64,000 nt of DNA from positions 124,322-188,321 of the forward strand of contig NZ_LMDJ01000004.1 in NCBI RefSeq assembly GCF_001425045.1. Direction: 5' to 3'. The notes beneath the pieces are model-generated. The model was not told the origin of the DNA. It worked only from the letters and a program-made list of their open reading frames with translations, and ran no database searches. The position numbers and the translations under genes are program-made. This stretch comes from Massilia sp. Root351. Lineage in GTDB: Bacteria; Pseudomonadota; Gammaproteobacteria; Burkholderiales; Burkholderiaceae_D. Positions 26,394 to 34,382 of this stretch are shown in pieces (position 1 is the stretch's first letter; every line of letters starts with the position of its first letter).

Positions 26394-27302
26394 ATGGACC
26401 GTTTGCATGTGATGGGGGTGTTCGTCGCCGTCGGCGAGGAGCAGAGCTTTGCCGGCGGGGCGCGCCGGCTGGGGATGTCGCCGCCGGCTGTCACGCGCGC
26501 CATCGCCACGCTGGAGGAGCGCCTCGGCGTGCGCCTGCTGGACCGCAGCACGCGCCATGTGCGCGTCACCGAGGCCGGCCAGCGCTACCTGGACGACGCG
26601 CGCCGCATCATCGCCGAGGTGGACGAGGCCGACGAGGCGGCCGCCGGCAGCAACGCCGCGCCGCGCGGCCACTTGTCGGTGACGGCGCCGGTGCTGTTCG
26701 GCCGCCAGTACATCACGCCCGGCATCGTCGAGTACCTGCGCCGCTATCCGGGCATGGAGGTCAGCGCCATGTTCGTCGACCGCGTCACCAATATGATGGA
26801 GGAGGGTATCGACGTGGCGGTGCGCATCGGCGAGCTGCCCGACTCCAGCTTGCGCGCCGTCACCGTGGGCCAGGTGCGGCGCGTGATCTGCGCCTCGCCC
26901 GCCTACCTGGCCGAACACGGCACGCCGTCCAGTCCCGAGGCGCTGGCGCAACACGTCATCGTGATGTCGTCCGGTTCCAGCACACCGCCGGACTGGCGCT
27001 TCGCCAACGCCGGCCGCAGCCAGTCGCTGCGCTTCAAGCCGCGCCTGGTGGTCAACAGCAACGACGCGGCCATCGAGGCGGTGCGGCGCGGCTTCGGCAT
27101 TACCCGCCTGCTGTCCTACCAGGCCGAGGCGCTGCTGGCGTCCGGCGAGCTGACTTTGTTGTTGGAACAGTATGCCACGCCCGGCGTGCCGGTAAGCATC
27201 GTGCACCGCGATAGCCGCCAGGGCTCGGCCCGCATCCGCAGTTTTGTCGACCTGATGGCCGGGCGCCTGCGCGCCGAACCCATTTTGGTGCCCTCCGCCT
27301 AG
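26394..27302 (+). CDS. LysR-family transcriptional regulator (second of a tandem pair)
   Basis: A 302-residue LysR regulator of the CrgA/DsdC-like subgroup. HTH in QSFAGGARRLGMSPPAVTRAI, then RLLDRSTRHVRVTEAGQRY, and an effector domain starting LSVTAPVLFGRQYITPGIV. It starts one base after the previous stop (TGATATG), so the two regulators are co-translated. It is upstream of the nitrate transporter, but the sigma-54 promoter between them makes a regulatory link uncertain. The two LysR proteins are only distantly alike. Confidence 0.9.
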   Translation: MDRLHVMGVFVAVGEEQSFAGGARRLGMSPPAVTRAIATLEERLGVRLLDRSTRHVRVTEAGQRYLDDARRIIAEVDEADEAAAGSNAAPRGHLSVTAPVLFGRQYITPGIVEYLRRYPGMEVSAMFVDRVTNMMEEGIDVAVRIGELPDSSLRAVTVGQVRRVICASPAYLAEHGTPSSPEALAQHVIVMSSGSSTPPDWRFANAGRSQSLRFKPRLVVNSNDAAIEAVRRGFGITRLLSYQAEALLASGELTLLLEQYATPGVPVSIVHRDSRQGSARIRSFVDLMAGRLRAEPILVPSA

Positions 27303-27324
27303 CGCTCCGCCGCGCGTGCCGTGT

Positions 27325-27353
27325 TGCGGTGCGCCTGCTTTTGGTGCACCGCA
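27325..27353. promoter_or_regulatory. Candidate enhancer (NtrC-type) site upstream of nrtA
   Basis: TGCGGTGC and GCACCGCA form a perfect 8-bp inverted repeat with a 13-bp gap, containing TTTTGGTGCA, the right half of an NtrC site. It lies about 75-100 bp upstream of the sigma-54 promoter, the normal enhancer distance. Confidence 0.45.
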
Positions 27354-27427
27354 CAATGTCGGTGCCGAAAATACATTTCTTTCCCCGCCAAGCGGCATAA
27401 AGCCCCGTATTTGCGCGTTCCGTGGCC

Positions 27428-27443
27428 TGGCACAGCTATTGCA
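27428..27443 (+). promoter_or_regulatory. Sigma-54 promoter of the nitrate transporter operon
   Basis: TGGCAC-N5-TTGCA (27428-27443), matching the -24/-12 consensus TGGCAC-N5-TTGC exactly and with correct spacing. The start would be near 27454, giving a leader of about 50 nt. Nitrogen control by RpoN/NtrC is the usual mode for nitrate assimilation transporters. Confidence 0.8.
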
Positions 27444-27502
27444 AAGCTAGTTGCAGGGCAGGCGTCCGCCTGCCGCAGTTCACAAACTAGCATGGGGATA
27501 AG

Positions 27503-28735
27503 ATGGACAGCAAAATCAGCTTGACTCGCCGCAGCCTGTTGAAAGCCGGCGCCGCCACCGCACTCTCCGGCCTTGCCACGCAAGGCGTCTGGGCCGCCGG
27601 CTCGGACAAGCCTGAAAAGGAAGAGGTCAAAGTCGGTTTCATCCCGCTCACCGACTGCGCGTCGGTGGTGATGGCGTCCGTGCTGGGCTTCGACAAGAAG
27701 TACGGCATCAAGATCGTGCCGAGCAAGGAATCGTCCTGGCCCGGCGTGCGTGACAAGCTGGTCAACGGCGAGCTGGATGCGGCGCACGTGCTGTACGGCC
27801 TGGTCTACGGCGTGCACCTGGGCGCGGGCGGCCCCAAAAAAGACATGGCCGTGCTGATGAACCTGAACCACAACGGCCAGGCCATCACGCTGTCCAAAAA
27901 GGTGGCCGACAAGGGCGGCGTGGACGGTCCCTCGCTGGCCGCGCTGATGAAGAAAGACCCGCGCGAGTACTCCTTCGCGCAGACCTTCCCCACCGGTACC
28001 CACGCCATGTGGCTGTACTACTGGCTGGCCAGCTACGGCATCAATCCGATGAAGGACGCCAAGGTGATCACGGTGCCGCCGCCGCAGATGGTGGCCAATA
28101 TGCGCATCGGGAACATGGACGGCTTCTGCGTGGGCGAGCCTTGGAACCACCGCGCCATCGTGGACGGCATCGGCATCACCGCCACCACCACCCAGGAGAT
28201 CTGGCGCGACCACCCGGAAAAGGTGCTGGGCACCAGCGCCGAGTGGGTGAAGAAGTATCCCAATACCGCGCGCGCACTGACCGCCGCCATTCTCGACGCC
28301 AGCCGCTGGATCGACGCGTCGCTGTCGAACAAGATGAAGATGGCTGAAACCATCGCCGACAAGTCCTATGTGAACACCTCGGTGGACGTGATCAACCAGC
28401 GCATCCTGGGACGCTACCAGAATGGCCTGGGCAAGACCTGGGACGACCCGAACTCGATGAAGTTCTACAACGACGGCTCGGTGAACTTCCCCTACCTGTC
28501 GGACGGCATGTGGTTCCTTACGCAGCAAAAGCGCTGGGGCCTGCTCAAGGCCGAGCCGGACTACCTGGCCGTGGCCACGCAGATCAACCAGATCGACGTG
28601 TACAAGGACGCTGCCGCCATGGCCAAAGTGGCGGTGCCGAAAGCGCCGCTACGCAGCGTCAAGCTGATCGACGGCACCACCTGGGACGGCAAGAATCCGA
28701 AGGCCTACGCCGATTCATTCAAGATCAAAGCATAA
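27503..28735 (+). CDS. nrtA: Nitrate/nitrite ABC transporter substrate-binding protein
   Basis: A 410-residue binding protein of the NrtA/SsuA group. The N terminus has a Tat-type signal (TRRSLLKAGAATALSG). The mature part begins VKVGFIPLTDCASVVMAS and contains SSWPGVRDKLVNGELDAAHV, TFPTGTHAMWLYYWLASYGI and MDGFCVGEPWNHRA, diagnostic of the nitrate-binding family. It captures nitrate or nitrite in the periplasm. First gene of a three-gene operon behind a sigma-54 promoter, with GGGGATAAG before the ATG. Confidence 0.9.
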   Translation: MDSKISLTRRSLLKAGAATALSGLATQGVWAAGSDKPEKEEVKVGFIPLTDCASVVMASVLGFDKKYGIKIVPSKESSWPGVRDKLVNGELDAAHVLYGLVYGVHLGAGGPKKDMAVLMNLNHNGQAITLSKKVADKGGVDGPSLAALMKKDPREYSFAQTFPTGTHAMWLYYWLASYGINPMKDAKVITVPPPQMVANMRIGNMDGFCVGEPWNHRAIVDGIGITATTTQEIWRDHPEKVLGTSAEWVKKYPNTARALTAAILDASRWIDASLSNKMKMAETIADKSYVNTSVDVINQRILGRYQNGLGKTWDDPNSMKFYNDGSVNFPYLSDGMWFLTQQKRWGLLKAEPDYLAVATQINQIDVYKDAAAMAKVAVPKAPLRSVKLIDGTTWDGKNPKAYADSFKIKA

Positions 28736-28744
28736 GGAGCAGCC

Positions 28745-29680
28745 ATGAGCGCAGTCCTGCACAATATCGCCGCCGCACCAGCCACAGCCGCCGCAGTGCC
28801 TGCGGCCATAGCCGCAGCAGCCAATGACGAGGCGCCGCCCAAGCCGGCGCGCAGCGAGCGCATCGCCGCCAAGGGCATCAAGCTGGAATCGGGCAGCGCG
28901 CGCCTGCGGCCCTTCGTGATGAAGTATCTGCCGCCCGTGATCGGCCTGGCGCTGCTGGTGCTGGCGTGGCAGATCCTGGCCGCCAAGAACAGCAGCTTCC
29001 CCACGCCCTGGGCCACCTGGGAGGAGGCGGTCAAGCTGTTCTCGGACCCGTTCTACCGCAAGGGGCCGAACGACCAGGGCATAGGCTGGAACGTGCTCGC
29101 GTCGCTGCAGCGGGTGGGCATCGGCTTCGGCCTGGCCGCGCTGGTGGGCATCCCGCTTGGCTTCATCATCGGCCGCTTCAAGTTCATGTACGGCATGTTC
29201 AGCCCCATCATCAGCTTGCTGAAACCGGTGTCGCCGCTGGCCTGGCTGCCGATCGGCCTGCTGGTCTTCAAGGCCGCCGATCCGGCCGCCATCTGGTCGA
29301 TCTTTATTTGCTCGATCTGGCCGATGATCATCAACACCGCCGTCGGCGTGCAGCGCGTGCCGCAGGACTACATGAACGTGGCGCGGGTGCTGAGCCTGTC
29401 GGAATGGAAGATCGTCACCAAGATCCTGCTGCCGTCCGTCCTGCCCTACATGCTGACCGGCGTGCGGCTGGCCATCGGTACCGCGTGGCTGGTGATCGTC
29501 GCGGCCGAAATGCTGACCGGCGGCGTGGGCATCGGCTTCTGGGTCTGGGACGAATGGAACAACCTGAACGTGCCGCACATCCTGATCGCCATCGGCGTGA
29601 TCGGCATAGTCGGACTGTTGCTGGAATGGGCGCTGGTGTCGCTGGCCCAAGCCTTCACCTACGAACAAGTGGAGAACTGA
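28745..29680 (+). CDS. nrtB: Nitrate ABC transporter permease
   Basis: A 311-residue inner-membrane permease. A hydrophilic Ala/Pro-rich N terminus of about 60 residues precedes six helices. The ABC-permease EAA loop is visible (EYMNVARVL-like DYMNVARVLSLSEWKIVTKI, then LPSVLPYMLTGVRLAIGTAW). NrtB family features include GVGIGFWVWDEWNNLN. Nine bases separate it from nrtA, with AAGGAG in the gap. Confidence 0.9.
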   Translation: MSAVLHNIAAAPATAAAVPAAIAAAANDEAPPKPARSERIAAKGIKLESGSARLRPFVMKYLPPVIGLALLVLAWQILAAKNSSFPTPWATWEEAVKLFSDPFYRKGPNDQGIGWNVLASLQRVGIGFGLAALVGIPLGFIIGRFKFMYGMFSPIISLLKPVSPLAWLPIGLLVFKAADPAAIWSIFICSIWPMIINTAVGVQRVPQDYMNVARVLSLSEWKIVTKILLPSVLPYMLTGVRLAIGTAWLVIVAAEMLTGGVGIGFWVWDEWNNLNVPHILIAIGVIGIVGLLLEWALVSLAQAFTYEQVEN

Positions 29681-29681
29681 T

Positions 29682-30488
29682 ATGAGCGCGAACAAATTCA
29701 TCGACATCAGCAACGCCGAGATGGTGTTCAACACCAAGAAGGGCCAGTTCCATGCGCTGGCCAATGTGAACCTGGCGGTGCAGCAGGGCGAATTCATCAC
29801 GCTGATCGGCCACTCCGGCTGCGGCAAGTCCACCCTGCTCAACCTGATCGCGGGCCTGACCACCGCCACCGGCGGCGTCCTGCTGTGCAACGGCCGCGAG
29901 ATCGCCGGGCCGTCGCCGGAGCGCGCGGTGGTGTTCCAGAACCATTCGCTGCTGCCGTGGCTGACCTGCTACGAGAACGTCTACCTGGCGGTGGAGCGCG
30001 TCTTCAGCGCCAGCGAGAACAGCAAGCAGCTGCAGGAGCGCACCTGGGCCGCGCTGGCGCTGGTGGGCCTGACGGCGGCGGCGGGCAAGCGTCCCCATGA
30101 AATTTCGGGCGGCATGAAGCAGCGCGTCGGCATTGCCCGCGCGCTGGCGATGGAGCCCAAAGTGCTGCTGATGGATGAACCGTTCGGTGCGCTGGACGCG
30201 CTCACGCGCGCCCACCTGCAGGACGAGCTGCTGCGCATCGTGGCGGCCACCGGTTCAACGGTGGTGATGGTGACCCACGACGTGGACGAGGCGGTGCTGC
30301 TGTCGGACCGCATCGTGATGATGACCAACGGCCCTGCGGCGACCATCGGCGACATCGTGCAGGTGCGCCTGGCGCGCCCGCGCGAGCGCCTGGCGCTGGC
30401 GCAGGACCCGCTCTACATCGACTACCGCACCAGCGTGCTGGAGTTCCTGTACCACCGCCAGGGACGGCCGGCGCAGAAGGCCGCCTGA
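29682..30488 (+). CDS. Nitrate ABC transporter ATP-binding protein
   Basis: A 268-residue ABC ATPase. Walker A GHSGCGKSTLLN, Q-loop VVFQNHSLLPWL, signature ISGGMKQRVGIARAL, Walker B VLLMDEPFGALD and H-loop VMVTHDVDEAV. It is the single NrtD-type ATPase form, without the NrtC C-terminal regulatory domain. The ATG lies one base after the permease stop. No nitrate or nitrite reductase gene follows; the next gene (tsaD) is on the other strand. Confidence 0.9.
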   Translation: MSANKFIDISNAEMVFNTKKGQFHALANVNLAVQQGEFITLIGHSGCGKSTLLNLIAGLTTATGGVLLCNGREIAGPSPERAVVFQNHSLLPWLTCYENVYLAVERVFSASENSKQLQERTWAALALVGLTAAAGKRPHEISGGMKQRVGIARALAMEPKVLLMDEPFGALDALTRAHLQDELLRIVAATGSTVVMVTHDVDEAVLLSDRIVMMTNGPAATIGDIVQVRLARPRERLALAQDPLYIDYRTSVLEFLYHRQGRPAQKAA

Positions 30489-30555
30489 GCGCTGCGGCGG
30501 GTTGCGGCGTGCCGCCTGGCCCGCCCTGCGTCGGCCAATGCGCGCGGCGCCGTTC

Positions 30556-31596
30556 TCAAACAACCTTCAGCTCATCCAGCGGCCAGCGCGGGCGCACGTT
30601 GAAGGCGTAGTCCTTCTGCGCCGCGTCCGGGTTGATCATCAGGCGCATGGCGCCGGCAAAGGCGATCATGGCGCCGTTGTCGGTGCAGAACTCCAGCTCC
30701 GGATAGTAGACCTTGAACTTCTTCTTGGCCGCCGCCGCGTTCAGCGACGCGCGCAGCTGCGCGTTGGCGCCCACGCCGCCGGCGATCACCAGCCGCTTCA
30801 GGCCGGTGTGCTTGAGCGCCGACACGCACTTGGCCGTCAGCACCTCCACGATGGCGTCGACAAAGCCGCGCGCGATGTCGGCCTTGTCCTGCTCGCAGAT
30901 GTTGGCGATCACTTTTTCTTCGTGGTTCTTCACCACCGTCAGCACCGCCGTCTTCAGGCCGGAGAAGCTGAAGTTGAAATCCTTGGTGTGCATCATCGGG
31001 CGCGGCAGCTTGTAGGCTGTGGGGTCGCCGAACTCGGCCAGGCGCGAAATGGCCGGGCCGCCCGGATAGCCCAGGCCCAGCAGCTTGGCCGACTTGTCGA
31101 ACGCTTCGCCGGCCGCGTCGTCCAGCGTCTCGCCCAGCAGGGTGTACTGGCCCACGCCGTCTACCCGCATCAGCTGCGTGTGGCCGCCCGACACCAGCAG
31201 CGCGATGAAGGGGAACGCCGGCGGCTGCGAGGCCAGCAGCGGCGACAGCAAATGGCCCTCCAGGTGGTGCACGCCCAGCACCGGCTTGTCCAGCGCCATG
31301 CCCAGGCTGCAGGCGATCGACGAGCCCACCAGCAGCGCGCCGGCCAGGCCGGGCCCTTGCGTGTAGGCGATGGCGTCGATGTCGGCCAGCTGCTTGCCGG
31401 CGCCCGTCAGCGACTGCTCCAGCAGCGGGATGGCGCGCCGGATATGGTCGCGCGAGGCCAGCTCGGGCACCACGCCGCCGTACTCCTCGTGCATGGCGAC
31501 CTGGGAATACAGGGCATGGGAAAGCAGGCCGCGCTCGGTGTCATACAGCGCCAGGCCGGTTTCGTCACAGGAAGATTCAACGCCGAGAACGATCAT
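30556..31596 (-). CDS. tsaD: tRNA N6-threonylcarbamoyladenosine transferase TsaD
   Basis: A 346-residue ASKHA-fold enzyme that, with TsaB and TsaE, transfers threonylcarbamoyl to A37 of ANN-decoding tRNAs. N-terminal [19 protein letters not shown] is the family signature; the iron-binding histidines are in [12 protein letters not shown], and [12 protein letters not shown] and [13 protein letters not shown] are conserved. Length is standard. Essential gene in most bacteria. It is divergent from the small NirD-like gene, with palindromic element B between them. Confidence 0.95.
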   Translation of the reverse strand: MIVLGVESSCDETGLALYDTERGLLSHALYSQVAMHEEYGGVVPELASRDHIRRAIPLLEQSLTGAGKQLADIDAIAYTQGPGLAGALLVGSSIACSLGMALDKPVLGVHHLEGHLLSPLLASQPPAFPFIALLVSGGHTQLMRVDGVGQYTLLGETLDDAAGEAFDKSAKLLGLGYPGGPAISRLAEFGDPTAYKLPRPMMHTKDFNFSFSGLKTAVLTVVKNHEEKVIANICEQDKADIARGFVDAIVEVLTAKCVSALKHTGLKRLVIAGGVGANAQLRASLNAAAAKKKFKVYYPELEFCTDNGAMIAFAGAMRLMINPDAAQKDYAFNVRPRWPLDELKVV

Positions 31597-31699
31597 TGGA
31601 ACAGTGCAAAGTGAAAGGGGAATCCGCCATTGTAATGGAAAGCGCGCCCGGCCCGCACCAAAGGGGCCCGCGCCGCACCGCCGCAGGGCGCACGGCCAA

Positions 31700-31768
31700 G
31701 CAGCCTGAGCCGCATTCCCGCACCTTCGGGGTCAGACCCCGAAGGTGCGGGAATGCGGCTCAGCTTGC
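31700..31768. repeat. Palindromic intergenic element, copy B
   Basis: A nearly perfect 69-nt inverted repeat: outer arms GCAGCCTGAGCCGCATT and AATGCGGCTCAGCTTGC, inner arms CCCGCACCTTC and GAAGGTGCGGG, centre GGGGTCAGACCCC. The outer arms equal copy A (23327) base for base in the same orientation, the core is the reverse complement of A's, and the inner arms differ completely while remaining complementary. It lies between the divergent tsaD and NirD-like genes. Confidence 0.9.
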
Positions 31769-31825
31769 CAAGGCTGGCATCGGTCTTGCTTCATCGGAAA
31801 CATGCAACCCGAAGGAGCCTGAACC

Positions 31826-32122
31826 ATGGCTGAGTATTGGAAACTGATCTGCAAGCTGAAAGACATCCCGCCGCAGGGCATGCGCCTGGTGCCGCGCGGG
31901 CTGGCGTGGCAGGAGCTGCCCGGCGTGGCGGTGATACGCACGCTGGACGACCAGGTCTTCGCCATCCTCGACGGCGGCGCGCGCCATTACGCCGTCAAGC
32001 TGGAGGAGGGCAAGATTTTCCTGGACCTGAATGAACTGAACGCCCCGGCCAGCCGTGCGGAAGCGGCGTTGGCGGGGGCGTTCGGGGTTGCCCCGCACGT
32101 GGGGGCGAATTCCTGGACCTAG
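31826..32122 (+). CDS. NirD-like protein lacking the Rieske iron-sulfur segment
   Basis: A 98-residue protein. Its first 51 residues read as the N-terminal part of assimilatory nitrite reductase small subunit NirD (YWKLICKLKDIPPQGMRLV, then GVAVIRTLDDQVFAILD). The following HYAVKLEEGKIFLDLNEL reads as the NirD C-terminal strand. In NirD about 45-50 residues lie between these, with the CPH and CPLH cluster motifs; here they are missing in frame, with only GGAR at the junction. The C terminus has a further 25 unfamiliar residues. AAGGAG before the ATG is intact. It may be a decayed gene or a repurposed small protein. No nirB is in the window. Confidence 0.65.
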   Translation: MAEYWKLICKLKDIPPQGMRLVPRGLAWQELPGVAVIRTLDDQVFAILDGGARHYAVKLEEGKIFLDLNELNAPASRAEAALAGAFGVAPHVGANSWT

Positions 32123-32169
32123 GGCGGGTGGGGCGGGTTGGCGGCCAAGCCGCGTCACCCGCCGCCCCG

Positions 32170-33228
32170 TCACGGACGCTTCAGCAGCTCCGCGTGCGCC
32201 TTGCGCAGCATGTCGGCCGTGGTGTCCCAGTCGATGCAGCCGTCGGTCACCGAGCAGCCGTACTTCAGCTCGCCCAGGTCGGCCGGGATCTTCTGGTTGC
32301 CGGCCACGATGTTCGACTCGATCATCACGCCCACCAGCGACTGGTTGCCGTGCGTGATCTGGTTGACCACGTCCGTCATCACCAGCGGCTGCAGTTCCGG
32401 TTTCTTGTAGCTGTTGGCGTGCGAGCAGTCCACCACCACGTTGGCCGGCAGCTTGGCCTTGGCCAGCGCCTGCTCGGCAATCGCCACCGACACCGAATCG
32501 TAGTTCGGGCGGCCGTCGCCGCCGCGCAGCACCACGTGGCCGTAGGCGTTGCCGCGGGTGCGCACGATGGACACATTGCCTTCGCTGTTAATGCCGAGGA
32601 AGGCGTGCGGATTGGCGGCCGACAAAATCGCATTGATGGCGATGCCGATGTCGCCGTCGGTGCCGTTCTTGAAGCCGACCGGGGTCGACAGGCCGGACGA
32701 CATTTCGCGGTGCGTCTGCGACTCGGTGGTACGGGCGCCGATCGCGGTCCACGCGATCAGGTCGCCCAGGTACTGCGGAGAGATCGGGTCGAGCGCCTCC
32801 GTCGCGGTCGGCAGGCCCAGTTCGCACACGTCCAGCAGGAACTGGCGCGCCTTTTCCATGCCCACGTCCACGCGGAAGGAGTCGTCCATGTCCGGATCGT
32901 TGATATAGCCCTTCCAGCCGGTGGTGGTGCGCGGCTTCTCGAAATACACGCGCATGACCAGCAGCATGGTGTCGGCCACTTCGGCCTGCAGCGCCTTGAG
33001 GCGGCGCGCATAGTCCAGGCCCGCCACCGGGTCGTGGATGGAGCAGGGGCCGACCACGACAAACAGGCGCTTGTCCTTGCGGTCCAGGATGGCGCGCAGG
33101 TCGGCGCGGCCCTGCATCACGGTGGCCGACGCGGCGTCGGTCAGCGGCAGTTTCGCGTGCAGCGCCGTCGGGGTCGGCATGGACGCGAAGTTGGTAACGT
33201 TTACGTTTTCGATATCTGGCGAGATCAT
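32170..33228 (-). CDS. aroG: 3-deoxy-7-phosphoheptulonate synthase, class I (AroG type)
   Basis: A 352-residue DAHP synthase that condenses PEP and erythrose 4-phosphate, entering the shikimate pathway. Conserved motifs: FVVVGPCSIHDP, MRVYFEKPRTTTGWKGYIND, DLIAWTAIGARTTESQTHRE, GFKNGTDGDI, VDCSHANSYKKP and GLMIESN-like GVMIESNIV. The N-terminal extension typical of feedback-inhibited Phe/Tyr/Trp isozymes is present. The ATG at 33228 follows GAGG; the longer reading frame upstream is an unrelated sequence. Confidence 0.93.
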   Translation of the reverse strand: MISPDIENVNVTNFASMPTPTALHAKLPLTDAASATVMQGRADLRAILDRKDKRLFVVVGPCSIHDPVAGLDYARRLKALQAEVADTMLLVMRVYFEKPRTTTGWKGYINDPDMDDSFRVDVGMEKARQFLLDVCELGLPTATEALDPISPQYLGDLIAWTAIGARTTESQTHREMSSGLSTPVGFKNGTDGDIGIAINAILSAANPHAFLGINSEGNVSIVRTRGNAYGHVVLRGGDGRPNYDSVSVAIAEQALAKAKLPANVVVDCSHANSYKKPELQPLVMTDVVNQITHGNQSLVGVMIESNIVAGNQKIPADLGELKYGCSVTDGCIDWDTTADMLRKAHAELLKRP

Positions 33229-33356
33229 GATTCGGTGCCTCAACTCTGTATTTTGATCAGGGGGACCTGTAAGTGTAGCCGAAATGCAGGATCGCTGCGG
33301 GCCGGCGCTGCATTGCAGCAATCGCGCCGCGGCAAGCCTTGGTGTAAGCTTCCCGC

Positions 33357-34310
33357 ATGAGCACACATCCCACTCCCTACCCGGCCGCGCATTTCATCAA
33401 GGAAATCGGACGCGGCAAAAAAGGGGCGCGCAGCATGACGCGCGCCGACGCCAACGAACTGTATCAAGCCATCCTGGACGGACGCGTGTCCGACCTGGAA
33501 CTGGGCGGCATCCTGCTGGCCATGCGTATCAAGGGCGAATCGGTGGACGAGATCGCCGGTTTCCTGGACGCGGCCGAAGCCTCGTTCACGCCGCTGCGGG
33601 CGCCGGCCGGCGCCTGTGCGCCGGTGCTGATCCCCACCTACAACGGCGCCCGCAAGATGGCCAACCTGACCCCGCTGCTGGCGCTGCTGCTGGCGCGCGA
33701 CGGCGTGCCGGTGCTGGTGCACGGCGTGGCGCACGACCTGGGCCGCGTGGCCACGGCCGAGGTGTTCGCCGAACTGGGCATCCACGCCGCGCGCGGCCAC
33801 GCCGAAGCCGAGGCGGCGCTGGCGGCCGGCAAGGTGGCCTTCATCACCATCGACGCGCTGGCGCCCAAGCTGGCCCATATGCTGTCGCTGCGCCGCATCC
33901 TGGGCGTGCGCAACTCCACCCACACGCTGGTGAAGATGATGCAGCCGTTCGCCGGACCGGCGCTGCGGCTGGTGTCCTACACCCACCCCGAGTACCTGGA
34001 AATGCTGGGCGAATACTTCAGCACGGCGGCCGCCCCCGCCCGCGGCGACGCCTTCCTGATGCGCGGCACGGAAGGCGAGACCGTGGCCAACGCCAACAAG
34101 GGCCAGCGCATCGACTGGTTCCACGGCGGCGAGCGCACCGTGCTGGTGGAAAAGCAGCTCACGGCCGAGCAGGAAGTGGTGCTGCCCGAAGACAAGAGCG
34201 CGGCCGCCACCGCCGCCTGGATCGCTGCCGTGCTGCGCGGCGACATCGCCGTGCCGGCCTCCATCGCCGAGCAGGTGGCGCAGTGCGCCAGGGTGGCGCG
34301 CAGCCTGTGA
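33357..34310 (+). CDS. ybiB: DNA-binding protein YbiB (TrpD2 family)
   Basis: A 317-residue protein with the anthranilate phosphoribosyltransferase fold: helical N-terminal domain (RSMTRADANELYQAILDG, LELGGILLAMRIKGE) and a C-terminal domain with PTYNGARKMANLTPLLALLL and GVRNSTHTLVKMMQPF. YbiB/TrpD2 proteins lack the catalytic motif, do not make tryptophan, and bind nucleic acids; the E. coli protein is LexA-controlled. Divergent from aroG with 128 nt between. Confidence 0.85.
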   Translation: MSTHPTPYPAAHFIKEIGRGKKGARSMTRADANELYQAILDGRVSDLELGGILLAMRIKGESVDEIAGFLDAAEASFTPLRAPAGACAPVLIPTYNGARKMANLTPLLALLLARDGVPVLVHGVAHDLGRVATAEVFAELGIHAARGHAEAEAALAAGKVAFITIDALAPKLAHMLSLRRILGVRNSTHTLVKMMQPFAGPALRLVSYTHPEYLEMLGEYFSTAAAPARGDAFLMRGTEGETVANANKGQRIDWFHGGERTVLVEKQLTAEQEVVLPEDKSAAATAAWIAAVLRGDIAVPASIAEQVAQCARVARSL

Positions 34311-34382
34311 CGGCAGGCGCCCCCGCCGGTGCCGTCCCCGTCAGGGTACAATGGCCGGTTTTGAAGCGGAATCGGAGCAGTT

